In this document: piece after piece, positions 16,668-25,648 of the stretch
Layout of the letters: every line of letters begins with the position of its first letter
Position numbering within the stretch: position 1 is the first letter of the stretch
NCBI GenBank assembly: GCA_905182135.1
Contig: CAJJAG010000005.1
Location: 62,001-126,000 of the forward strand
Reading direction: 5' to 3'
DNA: 64,000 nucleotides
DNA from: an uncultured Acidimicrobiaceae bacterium
Lineage (GTDB): Bacteria > Actinomycetota > Acidimicrobiia > Acidimicrobiales > UBA10347
Program-made: the position numbers and the translations under genes
The notes under the pieces: model-generated
What the model saw: the letters and a program-made list of their open reading frames with translations, nothing else
Database searches by the model: none
Told to the model about the DNA's origin: nothing

Positions 16668-19600
16668 ATCGAAGCGAACGACTCGCCGCACTACGAGCAG
16701 CCATGGCCGAGCGGATCCTAGTGATCGATGGAGCGATGGGTACGAGTATCCAGGGTTACCCACTCTCCGAAGAAGACTTTCGAGGTGAACGGTTTGCTGA
16801 CCATGCCAAGAGCCTGAAAGGCAACAACGATCTTCTTTCGTTGACCATGCCGGCGCTCATCGCCGAGATCCACGAGAGCTTCATCGGGGCAGGGGCCGAC
16901 CTGCTTTGCACCAATACCTTCAATGCCACCACGATCTCCCAAGCTGACTACGGGGCCGAGCATCTCGCACAAGAGATCAACGTTGAGAGCGCCCGAATCG
17001 CAAGGCAGGTTGCCGACCGGGCTACCGAAGCCGATCCTCGCAAGCCCCGCTTCGTCGTTGGCGTGCTCGGCCCCACGAACCGCACGGCGAGTATTTCTCC
17101 GGACGTGAACGACCCATCGTTTCGCGACATCACGTTTGATCAGCTCAAAGATGCCTACACCGATGCACTCATTGGGCTTGTCGATGGCGGCGTGGACATT
17201 GTTATGGTCGAGACGATTTTCGACACGCTAAACGCCAAGGCAGCGATCTACGCATTACTCGACTACAAGGGCGCCAACCCAAAACTCGATCTTCCGATCA
17301 TGATCTCGGGAACGATCACCGACCTTTCTGGTCGTACGTTGTCTGGCCAGACAGCCGAGGCGTTTTGGACCTCGGTACGACATGCTGAACCGCTATCGGT
17401 CGGGCTCAACTGTGCGCTCGGCATCGACGAACTTCGAGGCCATATTTCGGAACTCGCCCGCGTCGCAGACGTGCCGATTAGCTGTCACCCGAACGCGGGC
17501 CTACCGAATGAACTCGGCGAGTATGACGAAGCCCCAGCGCATATGGCCCAGGTTATTTCAGGGCTAGCCCAAGTGGGAACCTTCAACCTGGTCGGGGGTT
17601 GCTGCGGCACTACGCCGGAACACATTGCAGCTATTGCTCGAGCCGTCGAAGGGGTCGCACCTCGCACGCCGCTCACACCGAGCTCAGCTACCCAGTTGTC
17701 TGGGCTCGAGCCCATGAGTATCGACAAGGACTCGTTGCTGGTAAATGTAGGCGAGCGCACCAATGTGACCGGGTCGGCGCGCTTCGCCAAGCTGATTCTG
17801 GGCGACGACTACGACGGCGCAGTGACGGTTGCACGCGATCAGGTCGAGAACGGCGCGCAGATCATCGACGTGAACATGGACGAAGGCATGCTCGACGCGG
17901 TGCACGCCATGACGCGGTTCCTGAATCACATCGCCACTGAACCCGATATCAGCCGAGTGCCGGTCATGATCGACTCATCGAAATGGCATGTTATTGAGGC
18001 AGGTCTGAAGTGTGTGCAGGGCAAGTCGATCGTGAACTCGATCAGCCTGAAAGAGGGTGAAGTCCCGTTCCTAGAGCAGGCCCAGAAGGCGCGCCGTTAT
18101 GGCGCTGCCGTTGTTGTGATGGCATTCGACGAAAGTGGGCAAGCCGAGACGATGGACCACAAAGTCGCTGTATGCCAGCGGGCCTATGACCTGTTGGTGG
18201 ACCAGGTGGGCTTCTTGCCTCAAGACATCATTTTTGACCCCAACGTGTTTGCGGTTGCTACTGGCATCGAAGAGCATGCCGAGTATGGCTTGGCGTTCAT
18301 TGAAGCGACCCGTGAGATCAAGCGCCGCATGCCGTTAGTGCACGTGTCGGGTGGGCTCAGCAATCTGTCTTTTTCGTTTCGTGGTAACAACCCGCTTCGC
18401 GAAGCAATGCACACCGTGTTCTTGTTCCATGCCGTTAAGGCAGGGCTTGGGATGGCCATTGTGAACGCTGGCCGGTTACCGGTCTACGAAGACATCCCCG
18501 ACGATCTGCGTGAGCGCATCGAGGACGTGCTGTTCAACCGGCGCGACGATGCCACCGAACGGCTGATCGAGGTCGCTAGCGACGCGGAAAGCCAGGCGAA
18601 GGCATCGGCGACCGATATGAGTTGGCGGGAAGAGCCCGTTCGAGATCGGCTCGTCTACGCGCTTGTCCACGGTCTCGACGAGTTCGTTGTTGAGGACGCC
18701 GAAGAGATCCGCCAACAAAGCGGCCGGGCTCTCGATGTGATCGAAGGTCCGCTTATGGACGGCATGAACGTCGTGGGTGACCTGTTTGGTGACGGCAAGA
18801 TGTTTCTGCCGCAGGTTGTCAAAAGTGCCAGGGTTATGAAGAAGGCCGTGGCTCATCTGGAGCCCTTCATTAACGGTGAAGGCGGCGGCGTTCGTAAAGC
18901 AGGCAAGATCGTTCTTGCTACGGCCAAAGGCGACGTGCACGACATTGGCAAGAACATCGTGGGGGTCGTCCTGGCATGCAACAACTACGACGTCGTGGAC
19001 CTGGGTGTCATGGTGCCAGCGGCCAAAATTTTGCAGGCTGCACGTGACGAGGAGGCTGACATAATCGGCGTTTCCGGGCTGATCACGCCGAGCTTGGATG
19101 AGATGGTGCACGTGGCATCAGAGATGGCCGCAGCCGGCTTCTCGATTCCACTACTTATTGGTGGAGCGACCACCAGTCGGTTACACACTGCCGTGAAGAT
19201 CGAGCCCAAGTATGAAAACGGTGTCCTCTACGTGCCCGATGCGTCACGTGCCGTTGGAGTTGTCACCGAGCTGCTCAGTGAACGCAGCGAGACGCATCTT
19301 GCTTCGACAGCCGACGAGTACGAGACGGTCCGCGTGGCCCGCGAGGCTGGGATGCGGAAGCGCGTGCCGTTGCCGATCGAGGAGGCTCGCAGCAACCGCG
19401 CACCCATTGCGTGGGACTCCTTCTCGCCGGTATCACCCACGTTCGAAGGCGCCCGTGTGCTCGAGGATATTTCACTTGATCACCTGCGCGCGTACATCGA
19501 CTGGACACCGTTCTTCCGTGTATGGGATCTAGCGGGGAGCTACCCGAAGATCCTTGACGATGATGTTGTTGGGTCTGTGGCTCGAGATCTCTTTGCTGAT

Positions 19601-20338
19601 GGCCAGGCAATGCTCGACACGATCATTCATGAGCAATGGCTTGCACCCAAGGCAGTGGTGGGCTTCTGGCCAGCCAACGGAATTGGCGACGACATCGCTG
19701 TCTATACCGATCAGAGCCGGACCTCCGAGCTAGCTCGGTTGCACACGCTTCGCCAACAAGTCCGCCACGCTGATGACCGCCCCAATTGGGCGCTGGCTGA
19801 CTTCGTTGCACCGACAACGACAACGGTCAAGGATCACGTCGGGGCCTTTGCCGTCAGCACGGGGGCCGGTGTGAGCGAACGGGCCGCTGCGTTCGAGGCC
19901 GAGCACGACGACTACTCGTCGATCATGCTCAAGGCTCTTGCCGACCGTTTGGCCGAAGCCTGCGCCGAGTACCTGCATCATCGGGTGCGGACAGAACTGT
20001 GGGGCTACCAGGCCGATTCCTTCAGCAATGAGGAACTCATCCGCGAGCGATATCAGGGAATTCGGCCCGCACCGGGGTATCCGGCGTGTCCGGATCACAC
20101 AGAGAAGAAGACGGTCTTCGAGTTGCTCGGTGCGTCGGTGAACATCGGTGTCACTTTGACGGAGTCGTTCGCTATGGATCCTGCGGCTTCGGTGAGCGGC
20201 CTGTACTTTGCGCATCCCGAGAGCCGTTACTTCGGTGTTCGACGAGTCGAACGGGACCAGCTTGTCGACTACGCCGGGCGCAAGGGTATGGCTGTTGAGG
20301 AGGCGGCCAAATGGCTCGCCCCCGTGCTTGCTGATTAG
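16664..20338 (+). CDS. metH: Cobalamin-dependent methionine synthase
   Basis: Full-length MetH, 1224 residues, transferring the methyl of 5-methyl-THF to homocysteine through cobalamin. Domains in order: homocysteine module (about 1-330; DGAMGTSIQ, zinc ligands in VGLNCALG and [11 protein letters not shown]); pterin-binding module (about 350-620; [24 protein letters not shown]); cap and B12 module (about 650-890; the lower axial His is residue 759 in DVHDIGKN); SAM-dependent reactivation domain (about 900-1220; [15 protein letters not shown]). Every domain is intact, so the host needs cobalamin by synthesis or uptake. It is the last gene of the regulator-metF-metH operon; its stop is 13 bases from the convergent SDR stop. 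Confidence 0.97.
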   Translation: MNRSERLAALRAAMAERILVIDGAMGTSIQGYPLSEEDFRGERFADHAKSLKGNNDLLSLTMPALIAEIHESFIGAGADLLCTNTFNATTISQADYGAEHLAQEINVESARIARQVADRATEADPRKPRFVVGVLGPTNRTASISPDVNDPSFRDITFDQLKDAYTDALIGLVDGGVDIVMVETIFDTLNAKAAIYALLDYKGANPKLDLPIMISGTITDLSGRTLSGQTAEAFWTSVRHAEPLSVGLNCALGIDELRGHISELARVADVPISCHPNAGLPNELGEYDEAPAHMAQVISGLAQVGTFNLVGGCCGTTPEHIAAIARAVEGVAPRTPLTPSSATQLSGLEPMSIDKDSLLVNVGERTNVTGSARFAKLILGDDYDGAVTVARDQVENGAQIIDVNMDEGMLDAVHAMTRFLNHIATEPDISRVPVMIDSSKWHVIEAGLKCVQGKSIVNSISLKEGEVPFLEQAQKARRYGAAVVVMAFDESGQAETMDHKVAVCQRAYDLLVDQVGFLPQDIIFDPNVFAVATGIEEHAEYGLAFIEATREIKRRMPLVHVSGGLSNLSFSFRGNNPLREAMHTVFLFHAVKAGLGMAIVNAGRLPVYEDIPDDLRERIEDVLFNRRDDATERLIEVASDAESQAKASATDMSWREEPVRDRLVYALVHGLDEFVVEDAEEIRQQSGRALDVIEGPLMDGMNVVGDLFGDGKMFLPQVVKSARVMKKAVAHLEPFINGEGGGVRKAGKIVLATAKGDVHDIGKNIVGVVLACNNYDVVDLGVMVPAAKILQAARDEEADIIGVSGLITPSLDEMVHVASEMAAAGFSIPLLIGGATTSRLHTAVKIEPKYENGVLYVPDASRAVGVVTELLSERSETHLASTADEYETVRVAREAGMRKRVPLPIEEARSNRAPIAWDSFSPVSPTFEGARVLEDISLDHLRAYIDWTPFFRVWDLAGSYPKILDDDVVGSVARDLFADGQAMLDTIIHEQWLAPKAVVGFWPANGIGDDIAVYTDQSRTSELARLHTLRQQVRHADDRPNWALADFVAPTTTTVKDHVGAFAVSTGAGVSERAAAFEAEHDDYSSIMLKALADRLAEACAEYLHHRVRTELWGYQADSFSNEELIRERYQGIRPAPGYPACPDHTEKKTVFELLGASVNIGVTLTESFAMDPAASVSGLYFAHPESRYFGVRRVERDQLVDYAGRKGMAVEEAAKWLAPVLAD

Positions 20339-20351
20339 GTAAACGCGCTGA

Positions 20352-21092
20352 CTAGGCGGACATTCCACCATCGATGACGAACTCACTGCCGGTGCAGTAC
20401 GAGCTGGCGTCGGAGCCAAGCCAGGTGACCATCTCAGCAACCGCGTCGGGGCCCGTCGCTCGGCCAAGAGGGATGAGGCGTTGAACGCGAGCGCGATTGG
20501 TTTCGGAGTATTGGTCGAGCATTGGAGTGTCGATGATTCCTGGATGTACCGAGTTGACTCGGATGTCATGGGGTGCAAGCTCGACAGCGGCGGAGCGGCT
20601 CATGCCCCGGACCGCCCATTTGCTCGCCGCATAGGCGAATTGGGTGCCGACTCCACGCAGCCCGGCAACCGATGAGATGTTGATGATCGAACCTGAGTTC
20701 TGAGTCTTCATCACGTCGGCCACGGCCTTCATCCCAAGGAACACCCCTGTCGCGTTGACCCCCATCACCGACTCGAAGTCGTCGAGCGAGGTCTCGGTCA
20801 TGGGCAGCAACTTGAGGATCCCGGCATTGTTGACCAGCACATCGAGGCGGCCCCAGCGCTTGATGACATCGTCTACCGTCGCCGCCCAACCGGCCTCGTC
20901 GGTGACGTCGTGATGGCGGTATACCGCAGCGTCACCTAACTCAGTGGCCAGAGCCGTACCCTCGGCATCGAGCACGTCGGTGATTATGACCCGAGCTCCT
21001 TCGGACACGAATTGGCGGGCCTCTGCTTCGCCTTGGCCGCGTGCTCCTCCTGTGATCAGCGCAACCTTGTCCATCAAACGCGAAGTACTCAT
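20352..21092 (-). CDS. SDR-family oxidoreductase
   Basis: Classical SDR of about 246 residues with GGARGQGEAEA in the cofactor loop, VIITDVLD (Asp, NAD preference), NNAGILKL, ISSVAGLRG (Ser), YAASKWAVRG (Tyr/Lys) and a VIDGGMSA end. This resembles 3-alpha/20-beta-hydroxysteroid dehydrogenase-like SDRs, but that is a broad group. The ATG at 21092 (MSTSRLMDK) best matches the usual N-terminus; an ATG five codons earlier (21107) is also open. It is a single gene, convergent with metH. Confidence 0.9.
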   Translation of the reverse strand: MSTSRLMDKVALITGGARGQGEAEARQFVSEGARVIITDVLDAEGTALATELGDAAVYRHHDVTDEAGWAATVDDVIKRWGRLDVLVNNAGILKLLPMTETSLDDFESVMGVNATGVFLGMKAVADVMKTQNSGSIINISSVAGLRGVGTQFAYAASKWAVRGMSRSAAVELAPHDIRVNSVHPGIIDTPMLDQYSETNRARVQRLIPLGRATGPDAVAEMVTWLGSDASSYCTGSEFVIDGGMSA

Positions 21093-21148
21093 GCCAAAGC
21101 TTGTCATATGTCAGCTAGGCAGCGGTCTCCTAGTCTGAAAGTGTGTAA

Positions 21149-21807
21149 CTTGAGCAGGGACGAGCCGCCCTCATCCAAGCAGGTCGACAACTCAGCGCCT
21201 GGGAACTTGTCATCGATAGCTCAGGCAATCCCTCGGTGAAGGTCGGCGACGACGTGCTGGTCACGGGAAGCGGTACCCAGCTTGACCGACTCAGGCATGA
21301 TGATCTGATACTCATCGACCCGGCTGGGCAGGTACTGAACGGACGGCGCAGCCCACATCTGAGACGCCTGTTCACCTGGCTGTGTACGGGGCCACTGGCG
21401 CCGCCGCCATCACCGATACCCACACTGTTGCTTCGGTCGCCATCTCCTGCGTTGAGACCGAGTTGCCAGCGCTGCACTACACATGCCTTCAGCTTGCTGG
21501 TCCCGTGCCGGTCGCTCCGTAAGCGACGCATGGCCCCGAGGAGCTTGCTCAGTCAGTCCTAGCGGCCCTCGGAACCGGACGAACCGGAGCGCTGATGGCA
21601 AACCACGGGTCGATCACTTATGGAACTGGTGAACCAGAAGTTACGCTCGATCAGGCTTGCGACCGGCTGCGGACACTTGAGTGGTTATGCGAGTTGCATG
21701 TCAAGGCCCATCTCATCGGCACGCCCCAAGTCGTCACAGCTGACCAACTCAATGACGTGAGTAGCACCACAGCCCGGCTCCGCGAAGTGCGAGGGGCGGC
21801 GGGATGA
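21149..21807 (+). pseudogene. Class II aldolase (fuculose-phosphate aldolase-like), inactivated
   Basis: Homology to class II aldolase/adducin proteins runs in two frames. Frame one gives GRAALIQAGRQLSAWELV and VKVGDDVLVTGSGTQLDRL up to about 21350. After a frameshift near 21360-21375 the second frame gives VHLAVYGATG, DTHTVASVAISCVE, LPALHYTCLQLAGPVPVAP, then a TAA (21520-21522) exactly where relatives have Tyr in an APYATHG motif, then ATHGPEELAQSVLAALG, ALMANHGSITYG and TLEWLCELHVKAHLIG. The start is also lost (GTG-TAA at 21143). Three lesions make a sequencing error unlikely. Its stop overlaps the start of the PfkB pseudogene (ATGA), the fossil of a coupled operon. Confidence 0.85.
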
Positions 21808-22460
21808 GCGTCGGTCCAGTGGTGTGTCTTGGTTCCTAAATTGTTGATGTGCTGGCCAGACCGGTCACAGATATCCCCGCGGCTCAAGGAGGGGCGCTGG
21901 TCGAGGAGATGCGGATTGTCGCTGCGGGAACCGGCGGTGGCACAGCTGTGGACTTGGCCCAACTGGGTGTACCCGTGACTGCCGAGGGCCTGGTTCGTTC
22001 TGGGATCGCCCAGACGTCGGCCACGGTATTGCCTATCCGCCCCAACGGTGAGCGTCCTGCGCCGCATTGTTCTGGCGCCTACCCAGCGCTTCAGCTTCAC
22101 GACAGACAGCGACAGATCATCGAGAACGCCGGCCATCTACACATCGGTGGTCCCGAGCGATTCCAAGATCATCACGTGATCACCGAAGCCGCAACACTTG
22201 CTCGTCGGGTGGGGGCCGGTGTCAGCGTTGACCTGCTCGCAGGTAACCCGCTTGAGTGGGCGCCGCAGATTCAAGCGCTTCTTCCGTTTGTCGATGTGTT
22301 CTGCCCGAACGACGACCAAATTTGTTTGCTCTATGGCGTAGATGATGCTGCCGCTGCCGCCCAAAGTTCTCACCAGGATGGCGCTGGCGTGGACGTGGCC
22401 AGTGCAGGGCCCGAGGGCGCAATCGTGGTCGACGATCGTGGCACGCGCTCGACAATCTAA
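21804..22460 (+). pseudogene. PfkB/ribokinase-family sugar kinase, inactivated
   Basis: It begins MSVGPVVCLGS then TAA then IVDVLARPVTDIP; the stop falls inside the first beta strand of a PfkB kinase. The frame then continues with IVAAGTGGGTAVDLAQLGV, jumps over part of the substrate-binding region to IAQTSATVLPIRPNGERPA, and on to FVDVFCPNDDQICLLYG and AGPEGAIVVDDRGTR. It ends without the DTTGAGD-type C-terminal motif that holds the catalytic Asp. There is thus a nonsense codon, an internal deletion and a C-terminal truncation. With the aldolase it formed a kinase/aldolase pair, typical for breakdown of a deoxy sugar or sugar acid. Confidence 0.85.
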
Positions 22461-22492
22461 GGGTCACGGCGCTGATGGCGAGCAGGTGAGTG

Positions 22493-22798
22493 TTAACCGA
22501 CTGCTCGGATTGTCGCAGTGGTTGCAGCTGCTGCGAGGACAGTGACAAACATCGGTAGCTTGCGTGAGGCACACAGAGCCGCAACGCCAACACCGGCTAG
22601 GCGCGCATCGAGCGTCAGTTCACCGTCATCGCTAATGGTTGCGAGTGCGACGACGGCACTGATGATCGCCAGAGGCAGAGCATCGAGCACCCGGCGCCAG
22701 CGAGATGGCAAACGGTCGGCGTCCACAAGGAGAGCGCCAGCAAGTCGTTGTCCATAGACTCCAATCGCAAGAGCGACAACAACCATCCAGGTCAACAT
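22493..22798 (-). CDS. azlD: AzlD-family branched-chain amino acid exporter subunit
   Basis: A 101-residue membrane protein with three to four hydrophobic segments (LTWMVVVALAIGVYGQRLAG, ALPLAIISAVVALATI, AGVGVAALCASRK, MFVTVLAAAATTATIRAVG). AzlD is the small partner of AzlC in export of branched-chain amino acids or analogues. The ATG at 22798 shares its A with the azlC stop (TGATG), so it is translationally coupled; a longer open frame upstream would overlap azlC and lacks sense. Confidence 0.82.
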   Translation of the reverse strand: MLTWMVVVALAIGVYGQRLAGALLVDADRLPSRWRRVLDALPLAIISAVVALATISDDGELTLDARLAGVGVAALCASRKLPMFVTVLAAAATTATIRAVG

Positions 22799-23499
22799 CA
22801 GCGTCCCCGTCTTAGGGCAAGTAGTGCTGCGCCCGCAGCGGCCAATACTGGAACTCCGCCGGGTGTTGCTTCGAGGAGGGCGATGGCTATGACCACAGCG
22901 GTGGCGGCGATCACCCGAAGATCGGCCTTGGCGAGCTGAGGCCAAATTATGGCAATCAACGCAGCGGGAAACACGGCGTCGAGGCCGAGCGCTCCCGGGT
23001 CGCTGAGCCCTGAACCGATCAGCGTCCCAATGATTCCGCCGATCCACCAAGGGATACATAACCACAACGACGTTGCTAGGTAGACCCGGCGAGCGTCGTC
23101 GTCGTCTTTTTCTCGCATGGCCAACGCAACGTTGGGGTCAAAGGACGCGTGTGCGGCAATAGCTCGTTTGGTTTTCGAACGCCAGAGGCGGGGAGCGATC
23201 GCCGCGGCGAACAGGCCGAACCGTGTAGAAACCAGCCATCCACTTAACACGCCTGCAGCGGTGGAACCTCCGGAGGCAGTTACCGCAGCGTAGGCAAGTG
23301 TCGGCGTGACCGAGTTGACGATAAAGACGGATGCGATCATCACCCACGGTGCTGTTCCGTCGGTGACATGCAGCACGGCAACGGTAAGGCCAACGGTGAA
23401 ATATGTAAGACCGATTGTCAGTGACTCACCGCTGGTCAGCTCGGTTCCTGTCGGGAACAACCACTCGCGCACGGTGGCCATGCGAGGCGCCTGCGCCAT
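22798..23499 (-). CDS. azlC: AzlC-family branched-chain amino acid exporter subunit
   Basis: A 233-residue integral membrane protein with about six to seven helices. The SGESLTIGLTYFTVGLTVAV opening and FVNS-like VFIVNSVTPTLAYAAV are followed by a basic cytosolic stretch (LWRSKTKRAIAAHASFDPNVAL), which matches AzlC's conserved D-x-x-F/A region. It works with AzlD at the inner membrane. It starts three bases after the VOC gene stop, so the minus-strand order VOC-azlC-azlD is probably one transcript. Confidence 0.82.
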   Translation of the reverse strand: MAQAPRMATVREWLFPTGTELTSGESLTIGLTYFTVGLTVAVLHVTDGTAPWVMIASVFIVNSVTPTLAYAAVTASGGSTAAGVLSGWLVSTRFGLFAAAIAPRLWRSKTKRAIAAHASFDPNVALAMREKDDDDARRVYLATSLWLCIPWWIGGIIGTLIGSGLSDPGALGLDAVFPAALIAIIWPQLAKADLRVIAATAVVIAIALLEATPGGVPVLAAAGAALLALRRGR

Positions 23500-23502
23500 G
23501 GG

Positions 23503-24279
23503 TCAGGTTAGATTGACGCGGAGTCCGGCTATGGCGACCTGATCGTCGCTGACTGCACAGCCCAAACGATCGGCTGCGTCCAGGATTGCGGCGCGATCGG
23601 TCACGACAACGTCGATGCCACCAAGGCCTTCGCCACGCCCATCACTATCTTCGACAAAGCGCAGTATTGCGTTGTCGAGTTGCATGATGGGATTGCCGTT
23701 GGCATCGGCCGTCAGATCAATCTCGGCGATTTCGGCCCAACGCTGCGCCAAGCGGTCAGGCTCGGGGCTTTGCAGTTCAGCGGCGCTGATACTGCTGACT
23801 CGGCTGGTGTTGACATAGGGCTCCCAGTTCTTGCCTGCGGGGTACCAGGGCCCGCCAACCTCGTCGCCGCCCGGCATGAGCATTTGGTCCATCTCAAAGA
23901 ATGACCCGCCCGTATCGCCGGGATGAAGCTGGATGCCATCGTGCCCATCGTCGGGATAGTCAAGGTCGAATGCGATGCGCACGCCCAGTTCGGCGACTCT
24001 GGCTCGACGTCGGGCGACATTATCGACCTGCGTGATGACCATGTAGCCACCATCGCCGCCGCGCCGCTCGATGTAACGGCCGCCTGCGGTGCCGTCGGTG
24101 ATGGGGGTGACCACCTCGAGCATCTGGGTTCCGATGGGCCACAGGGTGTTTTTTAGGCCGAATTGTTTGACGCCGGGATCGGTGAAGCAAGCTTCGGCTC
24201 CCAATACTCCGGTGATCTCGGTGCCTACCCGTTGCAGGTCCGAAGCCACTACGGCGATCTGACGAAGTCTCATCCACAT
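23503..24279 (-). CDS. VOC (glyoxalase-like) domain protein
   Basis: About 258 residues with glyoxalase-type beta-alpha-beta repeats. The first half begins MWMRLRQIAVVASDLQRVGTE, and contains NTLWPIGTQMLEVVTP and GGYMVITQVD. The second half ends IDVVVTDRAAILDAADRLG. LHPGDTGGSFFEMD holds His and Glu residues that could bind a metal. The ATG at 24279 is preferred; an ATG two codons in is equally good, and an open frame to 24366 would run into the divergent NUDIX start. The reaction is unknown. It is first in the azlCD transcript. Confidence 0.78.
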   Translation of the reverse strand: MWMRLRQIAVVASDLQRVGTEITGVLGAEACFTDPGVKQFGLKNTLWPIGTQMLEVVTPITDGTAGGRYIERRGGDGGYMVITQVDNVARRRARVAELGVRIAFDLDYPDDGHDGIQLHPGDTGGSFFEMDQMLMPGGDEVGGPWYPAGKNWEPYVNTSRVSSISAAELQSPEPDRLAQRWAEIAEIDLTADANGNPIMQLDNAILRFVEDSDGRGEGLGGIDVVVTDRAAILDAADRLGCAVSDDQVAIAGLRVNLT

Positions 24280-24359
24280 GTCTCGCAACCTAGTTGCGTA
24301 GGAGACATAGAGACCAAGCCACTTAGAGATTTGCCCCGGCCAGGCAGTATCTTGCGAGC

Positions 24360-25181
24360 GTGTCAAGCTACGCCCATCAAGCCGCTGTCGAAGACCCAGA
24401 GCAGGTGCCTATTCGCCATGCTGCGACGGTCATGATTGTTCAGGACCGCCCGCGATTGCAGGTGCTAATGGTGCAACGCACCTCGCGCGCTGTTTTTGGG
24501 CCGAGCGCTTGGGTGTTCCCCGGTGGGCGGGTTGACCCCGACGACGCTGCAGAACTCAGTCATGTGGTCCATGGTCTCAGCGATACCGAGGCGTCGTCGG
24601 TGCTCGAGGTTCCCGCAAATGGCCGCGCCTGGTGGGTTGCAGGATTACGTGAAACCTTGGAAGAAGCGGGACTGCTGCTCGGCGCTGGAGATGCTTCCTT
24701 GTCGGTGATCGAGTCGACCCGTGACGCGGTGCATGCTGATGCTGGTGTGTTCGTTGACGCGCTCGCTGAGAATGGCCTAAGCCTTGACCTTGGGGTCATG
24801 ACAGAAGTCGCACGCTTCGTGACGCCGCTCGGGCCACCTCGCCGGTTCGACACACGATTCTTCGTAGCGGCTGCGCCCGAGGGCCAGATCGCACAGCATG
24901 ACGAAGAAGAAGTTGTGCAGCATGTCTGGATCGAACCGGCCACGGCCATCGAACGATTTCGCAACGACTCCTTCCCAATGATGTCGGTGACCCATCGCAT
25001 GCTTGCTTGCCTGGCCAGGTACCCGCTGGTCGCAGATCTGGTGGCCGCTGCTGGTGAACAACGACCGACCCAACGAGTTCGGGTGAACGATCCTGATGGG
25101 GCCTACGAAGTTGTGCTTCCAGGCGAACCTGGCTATGAGACGGCCGAAGTCGAGATCGAACACGGCTGGGTTCGTATTTAG
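24360..25181 (+). CDS. NUDIX hydrolase
   Basis: A 273-residue NUDIX hydrolase, starting at GTG 24360. The NUDIX box is split as in the NUDT7/NUDT19-like group: WVFPGGRVDPDD, then an insertion of about 35 residues, then GLRETLEEAGLLLG, which carries the metal-binding REXXEE. Such proteins often cleave CoA or nucleotide-diphosphate derivatives, which would suit the CoA-rich context, but this is inference. It is divergent from the VOC-azlCD transcript and is followed by a long non-coding gap with a tandem repeat. Confidence 0.88.
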   Translation: MSSYAHQAAVEDPEQVPIRHAATVMIVQDRPRLQVLMVQRTSRAVFGPSAWVFPGGRVDPDDAAELSHVVHGLSDTEASSVLEVPANGRAWWVAGLRETLEEAGLLLGAGDASLSVIESTRDAVHADAGVFVDALAENGLSLDLGVMTEVARFVTPLGPPRRFDTRFFVAAAPEGQIAQHDEEEVVQHVWIEPATAIERFRNDSFPMMSVTHRMLACLARYPLVADLVAAAGEQRPTQRVRVNDPDGAYEVVLPGEPGYETAEVEIEHGWVRI

Positions 25182-25648
25182 GCGGGCGCTCCGAGCGCAC
25201 TAAGCCCCACGCTTGTGTGGTGCGGCGAGTTCACGAGCACCGAAGCCGAGCAGTTGCTCCTGAGGCGTCTGCGACACGCGTCTTGAGTGACACGCGTCTT
25301 GAGTGACACGCGTCTTGAGTGACACGCGTCTTGAGTGACACGGATGGGGTAGGTCGAACACGACGGAATGGGCTGGATGTCAGCCTGGTTAACGGGCGCC
25401 GGGTTTACCTGTCGGAGTCTCAACGATGAGCCTTTTGGTGCGACTCGGGACGTACCTGATCGAGGTGCTTCTGCTACCCGTCACGTTGGCCATTGGATGG
25501 CTTATTTAGGCCACTATGGCTGCTGGCGAGAGCCAAACGCCCGCGAAGAAAATTCTTCATCAGTTTGTCATCGGGCGTGATACAAATCCGCCTGCCGGTT
25601 TTGGGCGCGGGTTGTTGGATGAACCCGGTAGCTCAATGAAACAGTGCT
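25182..25648. other. Gene-poor interval with tandem repeat
   Basis: This holds the 16-bp tandem array at 25273-25342 and otherwise nothing recognised. A 70-codon open frame (25368-25580) has no motif, no good ribosome site and atypical composition; it is treated as chance. Two convergent genes end on either side, so no promoter is needed here. Confidence 0.5.
25273..25342. repeat. Tandem repeat, 16-bp unit, 4.4 copies
   Basis: Four perfect copies of GACACGCGTCTTGAGT (25273-25288, 25289-25304, 25305-25320, 25321-25336) followed by GACACG. Each unit contains the palindrome ACGCGT. Perfect identity indicates recent slippage expansion or selection. It is the best conserved of six such arrays in the window. 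Confidence 0.95.

Noticed and set aside
21520-21522. In-frame stop in the aldolase as a recoded codon
   Set aside because: It is TAA, not TGA, it replaces Tyr rather than Cys, and the gene has a separate frameshift and a lost start.
22799-23065. N-terminal extension of AzlD
   Set aside because: It would overlap azlC out of frame with Arg/Ser-rich residues; the TGATG coupling supports the ATG at 22798.
25273-25342. Tandem repeats as a CRISPR array
   Set aside because: The 16-bp units abut directly with no spacers, and no cas genes are near.
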